Positions 10,365 through 20,600 of a DNA stretch of 64,000 nt are shown in pieces. The position numbers and the translations under genes are program-made. The notes under the pieces were generated by a model. The model was not told the DNA's origin. It made no database searches and worked only from the letters and a program-made list of their open reading frames with translations. The stretch's first letter is position 1. Each line of letters begins with the position of its first letter. Source of the DNA: Tethya wilhelma (taxonomy: Eukaryota > Porifera > Demospongiae > Tethyida > Tethyidae). The stretch is from NCBI GenBank assembly GCA_964030475.1, contig CAXIPT010000005.1, positions 6,211,714 through 6,275,713 of the forward strand, read 5' to 3'.

Positions 10365-11979
10365 ATGCATGGTGAAGGACAGCCAACTATAAACCTGGGC
10401 TCTCTCTCACAGCTAGTACTTCTCACTCTAGTGGTTGGTTGTCAAGCCAACATCAAGGATGTACCCTTAAGCTTGGTACTCCTAGAAGATGCAGCACAGC
10501 CATCTGTGGTAAGAAACTCACTCAAAAGATCATTCTTCATCTTGGATGATTTATCTGTGGTCCATCATCTCCAGGGTGCCATGTGTCTTGATGGGTCTCC
10601 AACTGGCTACTACATTCGCAAGGGAGAAGGAGATGGAGCCAAGAAGTGGATCCTTTTCCTCAAAGGTGGAGGATGGTGCAGTGACATGGATGAGTGTTAC
10701 AAGAGGAGTAAGACTAGTCTCGGATCGTCAAAGGAGTGGCAAGAGACTGTGAGTTCAGGTGGAATTCTCTCTAGCGATAAAACTGTGAATCCTGACTTCT
10801 ACAACTGGAACTTTGCCTACTTGATGTACTGTGATGGATCGTGCTATACCAGTGATCTGTAAGCTTCTTGTTCCAACATTAATTTTCATGTATTATTGTT
10901 GACTTGCACCCTAATTATCTCTGAATAACTTTATCATTCAGAACTAAGCCTGTGACGTACAATGGTGCACAGCTGTATTTCAGGTAGGTATTAAGATTTA
11001 GAGCAAATTTTGTTTCAGAAAACTCAGAGAATAATTTGGAAATTTCCGATTCTCTCTCTTTCTCTTTCTTTCTTCAGAGGGAATAGGAATCTCCTTGCTC
11101 AGGTAAAGGACTTGAAAGACAGTCATGGGTTAGGTAATGCAACAGAGGTGATTCTTACTGGATGTTCAGGTACAAGAGATCATGGAGTCAATTAAGTGCT
11201 AAGAGATGCTTCACTGCTCATATGATAATCACTCATGAAGATTTATTTTTTTCTTTGTTTTGTTTGTTCTTCTATTAGCTGGTGGAATAGCTGTGTATTT
11301 TCATGCCGATGCTGTAAGGAGCCAGTTTTCAACGTCTGTCAAATTCAGAGCTTTTCCTGATGCTGGGTAAGTATGAAACAACCTGCACTTGTCGTATCCT
11401 ATATGTATGATTCTCACCCATATAATACAACTTACCACAGTTTCTTCATTGATATAAAGAGCTATCAGACAGGAAAATTTACTTTCCGTGAAAAAATTAT
11501 TTATGGTAGGTTACAATTACACACATGGGTCACTGGGATCCACATCATGTGACATGAGCGGACTGTGATAAAATCACTTCTCAATGCAGCCACCAGCATA
11601 AGCAATGGGACAGGAGGAGTGAATCAGGACTGTATCAAAGCCATGAGTAAGAATGACACATGGAAGTGCTTCTTTGCTCCTGTAAGACTTGAAGTGGTCT
11701 TGACTCTTGATATGATTATCCTTTCATTAATGACAATCTAACCATACACACCCACATGCACATGCAGTACTCATACCAATACATCAAGACTCCGATATTC
11801 GTAATAAATTCTCTTTACGACACATATCAGTTGAAGAATAACTACGAACTGCCTTATTGCCAGCCTCCTCACTGCAGTCAGGAGGAACTGAGAGCAGTTG
11901 AGGCTTTCAGAAAGGTGGGCTGCAAATGGAACATACTTTGTTATCAACCATAGTTGTCGTTATATTCAATTTTGGCATC

Positions 11980-12014
<35 letters not shown>

Positions 12015-12288
12015 CACACAACAGGAGATGATCGCACAAGCCATTCCGGTCATTAATTCTCCTCAAACAAATGGCTATTTCTTTGACTCCTGTCTTGTTC
12101 ACTGTCACATTGATACCAATGCCTGGGGCAGCACCTCCATTGGTGGCTACACCATACAGAAGGCCTTCTCAAAGTGGTACTTTGGTAGCAGTGGCAACAG
12201 TAGCAGCGTGAGGCTCTTGGACTGTGACCACGTGTCCTGCAACCCAACCTGTTCACATAGGAAGGTAATACAAGATGAGACGGTATAA
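10365..12288 (+). CDS. Secreted pectin-acetylesterase/Notum-family esterase, array gene C
   Basis: This is the third distinct array member: 10365-10508, 10575-10858, 10942-10983, 11078-11169, 11279-11366, 11441-11505, 11590-11681, 11768-11914 and 12025-12288 (405 residues). Exon lengths 2-7 equal those of A and B, so it is a true tandem paralogue, but it is clearly diverged (KGGGWCSD in place of GGGGWCND, FAYLMYCDGSCY). The Ser (TGCSAGG), Asp (NSLYDTYQL) and His (CLVHC) are kept. The ATG used by A and B is ATA here (near 10389). The only in-frame start is upstream, which lengthens the N-region of the signal peptide (MHGEGQPTINLGSLSQLVLL). The first intron is 66 bases, stop-free and in frame. 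A (CA)n microsatellite abuts the acceptor of the last exon. Confidence 0.87.
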
Positions 12289-12573
12289 TCTTAACAGCAT
12301 TTCAACTTTCAGTGATAGCTGATCATGACTGTATTGAGTTGGGTGATTGACATTGTATTCCATAGTTCAATGTCATTAAAGATATTTTAATTATTATTGC
12401 TTTGTACAATAGAAAAAGCTAATGTCATGTAAAATAGACTATAATATGCAATCATTGGTGCAAGTTGTCTACAAGTGAGTAGTTTTATACGCAAAATAAT
12501 GAGCAATTAAATCAGTGGAAGGACAAAAAAAAAGAAAAAGAAGTAACATAATGAGGTGGTTCTGTGAGGATTG
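12289..12573. other. Intergenic spacer between esterase C and the FYTTD1-like gene
   Basis: This is an A/T-rich convergent intergenic stretch containing both 3' untranslated regions. I see no further gene, repeat or clear AATAAA for either neighbour. Confidence 0.5.
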
Positions 12574-14379
12574 TTAGCTGATGAACTGCACAGATCTTCC
12601 TCCCTGCTGGACAAGACGCTGCGTCTTCTTCTGAGTCTGACCGGTCTTGAGAGTGAACCGACTATCAAGGGACTTGGACGTCTAATTAGCAAATAGACAA
12701 TCAATAGCAAAATTAATAATAACCATGCTATAAAATACTAAGGGTTGTGGTTGTGGGTGTGGCCACTCACGTGATGATCAGGTGAACAGGCAAATCCTGG
12801 TGCTAGATCAACACCAATGGGTTCAAAGGTCAACTGGAATAAAACAACAACTATTGTAATGACGCATGTGGTACAATGTCATGAAGCAAACATTTGGGTC
12901 TATGCTTCAAAGTTATAAACAATTAGCCTCGTTCCCAGGCTCCTCCTTCGCGAATATTTTCTTCGAAAATAAGGAAGGAGAGATACACTGAAATACTGTT
13001 AAGATTATACCATCTCTCCTTCCTTATTTTTGAAGAAAATATTCGCGAAGGAGGAGCCTGGGAACGAGGCTAATAAACAATAAGAAAGCTTAGCTATCCA
13101 TAGTAATAGAGTCACATAGACTAGCAAGACAGTCACCATAGGAACAACAAACAATTGGAACTGTTCGTTCATTAATTATAATGTGCCCACCTCTTGTGTC
13201 TGAGTCACAGTGAGCTGCAGTGAGCCACTCCCCTGTCCTCCACTGGACACCCTTCTCCCCCTGCCACGCCTCCCTCTCCCTCGGCCTGGTCCTGGTTTAT
13301 CCTCCAGTGCTTGTTGGAATACTTGCTGAGCCAGACCACGCCCCCTCCATCCTCTTCCCCTGGCTACACCCCCTCTAGCACGCTGGGTCTTCAAATTCCT
13401 AAAACACACAAAATTCAACGGAAATTCTCAACATCAAGTTCGCTCGATAAAAACAAAAATGAAATTCAATAATCAATATTCAATTCTCAACATCAAGTTT
13501 GCTAAGGTGCATCATCTAGGTGCCAATAATTATAAACATTCGTCAGGTACATTTAATGCTCACCACCAGCTGGTTATGATGTCACGGTACCAACCTACCT
13601 GGCAAGTTTGAGTGCTCCTCCTGGTCTAGTGACATTGACGGATGGAGATGGGTTGGTCTGTGAGCTTTTCAGTCCCCTGCCACGCCCAACACCAGTTGTA
13701 AATCCTTTCCCCCTCCCCCTTCCTCTAAAACCACGCCCCCTTCCTCGTTGAGGAGTCTTATTAGTGGCCTCCTTCTGCTGTTGTGGTGTACCAGTTGAAG
13801 TGTTAGCATTTCTGTTCCTGTTCTGAAGTGTTTTTCTTGCTCTCTGCCTCAATTGCTGTGCCTTCTGCTGTGTGCGAGTGCGAAGCTTTGAAACTGTTAA
13901 CTTCTTAGTCTGCATATGAAAAGCAACATACAATGTTGTCATCAAGGACATGCCATAGTTTGTGATTTATTTATAGAACTAAAGATTACAGTATGCTATA
14001 AATAGAAACCTGTGCTGTTTCTTTTGATCTTGTGTTCCACTGTCTCTTTCCGAGTCCCCCTGGCTGTGCCCCGCCTCCTTGCTGTTGTTGTTGTTGTCCC
14101 CCTCTGCCACGCCCACTTCCTCGAACAATTTTTCGGCCTCTACCACGACCTTGAGACTGACCCCGTCCCTTCTTCTGATTGGCTGACTCCTTCTTGTTCA
14201 ACTTGATGATGTCATCTTTAAAAAAAGAAAAACAAAAATTTTTATCACACATAATTTTCCCCCATCAGTATTAGTTGACTGGACTAAGTGATTGCAAGGA
14301 GATATTCAACAAACAAATTTTACCATTCTGTATGAAGTTCCCTACCTAATGAAAGGTCCACTTTATTCACGCTAGCCAT
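12574..14379 (-). CDS. FYTTD1: UAP56-binding RG-rich mRNA export factor, FYTTD1/UIF-like
   Basis: This is a probable mRNA export adaptor that binds the DEAD-box helicase UAP56/DDX39B. Exons in transcript order: 14346-14379, 14010-14215, 13599-13909, 13191-13398, 12771-12833 and 12574-12681, all in phase, 309 residues (human UIF 318). The N-terminus MASVNKVDLSLDDIIKLNKK is a textbook UAP56-binding motif, split by intron 1 between the two aspartates. The middle is a long low-complexity RGRG/GRGR region with QQQQQ. The C-terminus, SRFTLKTGQTQKKTQRLVQQ, resembles the end of UIF (an 'RF..L' segment). There is no RRM, which argues against ALYREF; CHTOP is an alternative because it also has GAR repeats. 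The gene is convergent with the esterase array. Confidence 0.65.
12923..13073. mobile_element. Near-perfect palindromic MITE
   Basis: The element starts with TTAGCCTCGTTCCCAGGCTC and ends with its inverse complement. The arms are about 60 bases and differ at one position I can find, around a short loop. It sits in intron 4 of the FYTTD1-like gene. Related ends (CCCAGGC...GCCTGGGA) occur near 29309-29345, 43977-44057 and 44200-44275. The transcript would form a long hairpin. Confidence 0.8.
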
Positions 14380-14611
14380 GTTGGAAGAGCTTGCAAGGAG
14401 ACGAAAACAGGCTGAGTGCTCGGACAGACCGCCCCAAAGTGGAAAAACAGGTTATAAAGGGTTAAAGAATTAATAGTGACGTAATCATTGCTAAGAGGAT
14501 ATAAAAATGACGACCATTTACCACAATAGCTTGGTACAAAAAGACTATTATAGCTATGCTATTTTTAGCTGTGCTACTAGTTTACGGGCTACAAACTCCA
14601 CACACACACAC

Positions 14612-15019
14612 TCATTGTCTCTCTCTCCCCTTCTGCAGTCTGAACACCATCTCATAGGGATAAGGCAGTGGCTCCTTGCTCTTTAAATCCAGCTCCTCCA
14701 GCTAGAATAATCAGACAAACAATAAATCTAGCATCTTACAAACAGCAAGCACACAAATATACCTCTTCTTTGGTCAATTTTACATTGACTGACTTCAAGT
14801 TGTCCTCCAGCTGCTGCATTGTTCTAGCTCCGATCACTACAGATGCCACTGTTGGTTGGTATAGCAACCAGGCTATTGCTATCTGCGACACCGATGCATC
14901 TGGAATGGGGAAAATGGACACATTTAAAGAAGTCGCTACAGTACAGTACTAGCTCTCCTTCAAAACTATGCTTTAAGAGACCTACTTGGACAAATAAGTC
15001 TATAGCTATGATGCACATG

Positions 15020-15056
<37 letters not shown>

Positions 15057-15723
15057 NNNNNNNNNNNNNNNNNNNNNNNNNNNNNNNNNNNNNNNNNNNN
15101 NNNNNNNNNNNNNNNNNNNNNNNNNNNNNNNNNNNNNNNNNNNNNNNNNNNNNNNNNNNNNNNNNNNNNNNNNNNNNNNNNNNNNNNNNNNNNNNNNNNN
15201 NNNNNNNNNNNNNNNNNNNNNNNNNNNNNNNNNNNNNNNNNNNNNNNNNNNNNNNNNNNNNNNNNNNNNNNNNNNNNNNNNNNNNNNNNNNNNNNNNNNN
15301 NNNNNNNNNNNNNNNNNNNNNNNNNNNNNNNNNNNNNNNNNNNNNNNNNNNNNNNNNNNNNNNNNNNNNNNNNNNNNNNNNNNNNNNNNNNNNNNNNNNN
15401 NNNNNNNNNNNNNNNNNNNNNNNNNNNNNNNNNNNNNNNNNNNNNNNNNNNNNNNNNNNNNNNNNNNNNNNNNNNNNNNNNNNNNNNNNNNNNNNNNNNN
15501 NNNNNNNNNNNNNNNNNNNNNNNNNNNNNNNNNNNNNNAGTGTGTGATATGTGATATGCTGACTAAGGGTAATAAATGTCAATTTTGCACATGGTTCTGT
15601 AATTGTTCAAAGTACCCCTTCAAAGGGCTCCATGGCAACATGGCTACATCCTCTCTCTTGCACACTTCCAGTGCTTCCCATTCAGTGCTCCTACACAGCA
15701 GACTGTACTGAGCCTGGAGGACA

Positions 15724-15802
<79 letters not shown>

Positions 15803-16489
15803 GTGAGTGCAAACATAATGCTTCATTTGTTAATAAACCAGTTTTTTGTGTTATTAAGTGGACAGCTGTTGGTTTTGGCACCGTGTAAGCCTCTCCCTAG
15901 CTAAAGGCCTGCAGGGACCATTAATGTAATGTATAGCCAGCGAGTGAGTTAAAGTGGTGTAACATTAACATTGTAAGCACTCCCTTGCCTGGGTGGCTGT
16001 CCAGCACTGGCCTAACATGGTGCCGTGTGTAAGGAGATCAGTTAGTAATGTCTATCAAACAACACTCTACAAGGTAAACTTATTTCCCCCCTTCCCTCTG
16101 CAGTAATACATCAGCACATGTGGAGTAGACAGCCAAACAAGAAATGCGAACAGAATTAGTTGAAACCAGTGGGAGTCTAGTTAATAATAATTATTATTAT
16201 TATTCTATTTGTTAATATGGAGAAGATATAATTATATTACCTATGTCTATCCCACTTTGCTTTGATTTGCTTAGCAATAAACTAAGCAAAGGTTTGCTTA
16301 CTTGGTTGCTAATGATCTTGGTAATGTTAAGTTCCCTAGAGATATCAATGATTCTCTGGAACTGCCATCCTGTGACGTTGCTAATGCCAATGTAGTGGAT
16401 CTTGCCCAGCTGGACCAGATCATGGAGGGCCCTCATGGTCTCCTCCAAGGGAGTACCGTCATCCCAGCAGTGGGTCTGGGAGTGAGTGT

Positions 16490-16520
<31 letters not shown>

Positions 16521-17561
16521 AGCTTATAACATGTCTACAGTATGTTAAATTTGTTTGATATTTTCCTCCGCCTGTAAATCATGTCTCTCTCTCTCACTAA
16601 GACGGACACTCTGAGAGTGGAAGTTACACTTGACAATATGTTCGGATGTATGGAAGCATTAATGTTCTATTGTGAAGTACAAAGTGCTACGTGTATGGAA
16701 ACTAGCTGCGAATGTATGTGTTCAAATTGAAGTAAAACCATTCAGGTTGGTTATCAAAACACACACACATGCAAGGAGAGGGAGAGGGACAACTATAATT
16801 ATAGCATCTTACCTGATAGAGATCAATATAATCCGTTTGCAATCTCCTCAAACTCTGCTCCACTGCACACATGATGTGGTGCCGAGATAGCCCGCGGGCA
16901 TTTACATCGCTATCCATGGGTCCAAACACCTTAGTAGCTATGATAATCTTGGGTCTCAGATCAGGATGGGCAACCAGCCAATTACCTGGAGCAGATAGAT
17001 CATCAGGATAATTATAATAGGGGCAAGTGGAAATAATTGTTAGCTAGTGAACAAAATAATTTCTTTCAAAATGAATTAGCACAGACACACATTTAACTAA
17101 TAAGTTTGTGCATATAATCTTTCAGTGTTTAAATGATGTGACTTAGCAGCAATATCAGATCTCACCAATGATTGTCTCACTGATCCCAAACTGGTAGACG
17201 TCAGCAGTGTCGATGAAGTTGCCACCAGCTTCCACAAACCTATCCAAGAGAGCATGGGCAGCTGCCTCATCACTCTGACCAGGACGGGAGTTCTGTGCAT
17301 GACACACACACACACACACACACAGCTAGTGAGAGGAGGGTGACAAATAATGATTGATAAACATGCAGTTCACATGATTATAGCATGGGCCACGCCTTCT
17401 CCATACCCCCAGACCTGCTTCTCAATCTGCAGTTGAATCATTCACTATTTTTACTTCATTATTACTTCTTTCTGTCCGAACGTCATTGCTCCTAGGCACA
17501 GAGTGGAGACCTTGAGCCCGCTGCAGCCCAGATAGCGAGTGGGGAGCTTGTCTGACGCCAT
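14612..17561 (-). CDS. Aldo/keto reductase (one internal exon lost in the gap)
   Basis: This is an NADPH-dependent aldo/keto reductase of the (beta/alpha)8 superfamily, close to bacterial-type AKRs and Kv-beta-like proteins. Exons: 17466-17561, 17166-17292, 16813-16985, 16302-16475, 15616-15713, [gap], 14763-14899 and 14612-14701. The N-terminus is [20 protein letters not shown]. The catalytic tetrad is visible: Asp and Tyr in [12 protein letters not shown], Lys in IIIATKVFG, His in THCWDD. Later blocks include [11 protein letters not shown], the coenzyme-pocket strand LPWSPLKG, and [17 protein letters not shown]. The C-terminus [10 protein letters not shown] is the family's closing motif. 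The segment between LPWSPLKG and the C-terminal exons is missing because 15057-15538 is unsequenced. Substrate unknown; probably a cytosolic monomer. Confidence 0.9.
15057..15538. other. Assembly gap (482 Ns)
   Basis: A run of N follows a (CA)n microsatellite that starts near 15026. It interrupts the aldo/keto reductase gene and removes at least one coding exon. Long open frames reported across it are artefacts of N translation. Confidence 0.99.
15727..15799. repeat. (GA)n microsatellite beside a splice acceptor
   Basis: About 73 bases of uninterrupted GA. On the minus strand this is a (TC)n tract 14 bases upstream of the acceptor of the aldo/keto reductase exon ending at 15713, so it extends that exon's polypyrimidine tract. 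Confidence 0.9.
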
Positions 17562-17679
17562 CCCTTTGCTTCACTATTTACAAAAACACTGGGAGTTCAA
17601 AGGTTAAATTAATGAATCTCATTACAAATTGCAAATTTGAGACAAAAGGGAAAAAAAGGAAGAGAATTTATAACAATGT

Positions 17680-20600
17680 TTAGTCTTCAGCAGAAGATGG
17701 AGAGGAATCTTCAGACATGACTTCAGGCTCTCCAAATCTGGCCTGCAAACAAAAATTCAGCATTGATTTGATAGTGAAACCTAACATAATATTATATAAT
17801 ATGTAAATCCTCTTAGTTCCTAACCATAACATTGCTGGTCTGAGCAGCTGCTCCTATGGATCTGTACACAGCATTCATCCCTACACCACTAGCACTCTTG
17901 TTGAGCTGTCCATTCAGTGGAGGCTTGTTATTGTTCTGGTTCACGCCTGCACCATTAATTATAAGATAAGACAATTTAATTTCTCTGACAGAGTTCGCTC
18001 AACTAGACTACTAGCTCAGCATCAAGAGGTCATTGTTGTATGTTATACCATAGATATCAGTAGAGACTACATTATTTCTTAATAACTTTTGAGCCCATGC
18101 TTGAGGATATATCAGTCTACTCATAACCGGTAAACATTCTTGCCCACATAATTCCAAACAATATTTTTTTCAAGTAAAAATATTAATAGTTGTCACCAGT
18201 GACAGTACTAGTAATAGTAGCAGAAATCATAACTAAATTCTGCAATTATATAAAATGACATTAAATTTTATGATAATACAACGATGAGCCGCAAAACAAA
18301 CACTGGGCTACAATGAAAAGTTAATTAATGAGCTAACAAGAATGCAGAGTTCAGACTTGACTTGGACAAGACGGTGGTATTTCCTAACTGCTCACAGTTC
18401 AAGAATGGAGGATGTAACACACTCACAGCAACTGAAGAAACACACTGGCAATCTTCTCTGAGTGTTTTAGGGACAGAATAATACTTGCACCATAGATAAT
18501 GCTTGCTGTCAGACCGCAAAACGGATCACAGTTCTCGAGATATTGACGATCGATCGCTAGCTCTACTGCTGGCTCTACTGCTGGCTCTGCTGCTGGCTCT
18601 ACTGTCAGGTCTGGAGTGCTTCTCTGGTCCCTTCTCGAACACTGAGACGGTGTAGAGGACACCAGCAAATGGGGAAAAGAGCGTGCTAACGCACATATCG
18701 AAACGAGTGTACGCCACCTTGGCATATTTCTTCACTGTTGCAGTCTTAACTCGGTTCATTGTCGTTTGATCTCTTTTTCTCTATTAACTTGAAAATGCTC
18801 TGGAAACTGTCTGCTTGTCGATGAGTCTGTCTGGATGAGACTCGGCGTGTTTTATAGCACAGCGCGCTCATAATGAGATTCATTATCATTGAATTATGCG
18901 GAGCTTGCATTCCTGTGGTCACTGCTAAAAGTACCGCCAATTGCACACATACTGCATTCTTTAGAAACTTCCAGGCTCTCTATTAATAGACACAGACAGC
19001 TGGGTGTGTGTCTAAGAGCCAAAAATAAACACAGCCCAGTTCTGTTGGAATTCTGGAATTCTTCACAACACAACAAACTGATGTACTGGTTGCTGGGACA
19101 GTGGGCGCTTCAAACAAACAGCAACTGATGTTATTCCAAACATCGCTGCTTGGTAAATTTATAAACTCATTCAGATCAAAATTGTCCAGGACACAACAGT
19201 AGTGCAGCTGCTGGAGAGGAATGAACAACCGCAGCATGCCATGCTCAACAGTTATCATAACAAACAGACACACACAGCTCTAGGCGGTTACATAAAGAGA
19301 AACAAAGGTGCACTCTCTCCAGCTGCCTGGTTTATGGTATGGTTCTCCCCAGAGGCTATAGAGGGAAGATCGTGACACATTCCTTCAAACACCGCAGACA
19401 GACAGACAGCCATCTCGCGGGGGAGTCAAATAATAGCACTATTAATGTCATTGACTTCCAATCAAAACTAGTTCAAGAGTCAAGTTAGCGGTATTCAAAC
19501 ATCACATGTAGCTATATCCTACTTAAGGAGAAGCAATACAAACTACTCGACTGTCTTACCGGCCATTATTCTAGTAGGAAATGGATCCATCGCCATCTTC
19601 TTCTTAGCTGGAGGAAGGTCTCCGTTAGCGGCAGTGCTGGAAGGAGGGAGGGGCGTGCCAGAGGTCAGCTGACCAAGAAGACCACTCCTCATTTCAATAT
19701 CTTGAGGAAATGGCCGTCTTGGATCACCTTAAAAAAGTGTGTGTGTGTGTGTGTGTGTTAACACAATGTGAAGAGACAGTGATATAACTCGGCCATCAGC
19801 TGATACTAGTGTTCACAGGCTAAAGAAAACATTACAAAGCACTATTAAATGCACACAAGGTTCAATGAAAACACACATGAAAGAACTGCAAGTCTTTTAA
19901 TGTGGCGTGCAGTAGGGGCCGCTCTCACAGCACATGAAATGCCTCTGGGTAAGATGATACCCAGTGTCCCACACATACCAAAGAAAGGCACACTTTGTGG
20001 CGAGTTGTTTGTGCTAGGGAAGTCATCACTCACAGCACAAACAAACATTGGGTCTTCAAAAGATTGCGACCCATTCTTTAGATTCCCAGTCAGCCATCAT
20101 TAACCCTCCAACCACAATGAAGTGTAATGTAATAACTATCATTATAGTACAACAATTGACTGACTGCACACGCACACACGCACACACGCACATATATATG
20201 GGAGATGGCAAAGAGCGGTGCTTAGTGAGGCAAATATTTCAACCATTTTCATGCTTAGAGACAAACATTCACAGAATGCCATCTTGCATGTCAACACTAG
20301 CATTCTTCTAGAGTAACAATGTGAGCAGCGTGCCTCCAATCAAGTAATGGACTAACAAGGAAATGTTCCATTAGGAGAGGAATCAGGTACCTCTCTCAGT
20401 GGTGGTTTAGCACATGTGTCCTCCCTCCCCCCCCACTAGTAACAAGAGTGACATTATTGAAATGATTGTCATGACTCGAGGCAATCGATGCCAGTGACCG
20501 ATCAAGTTTATACTCATGAAGAGATTTATCGTGACTTTACACTAGTTTGTATGACAACACACACAGACATTGTTTGAGGTTCATGGAAATAGCTTCAGTC

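Noticed and set aside
14824..15582. Long open frames of 234 and 252 codons on both strands
   Set aside because: Most of their length is the run of Ns, which has no stop codons.
18423..18725. 100-codon frame overlapping the nested ORF in MED4 intron 6
   Set aside because: It reads the serine/arginine repeat in another frame (AVEPAVE). The TATA-to-ATG spacing favours the other frame, and only one can be real.
19845..20339. Several 65-87 codon frames in MED4 intron 5
   Set aside because: They occur on both strands at chance length, without splice sites, conserved motifs or start context.
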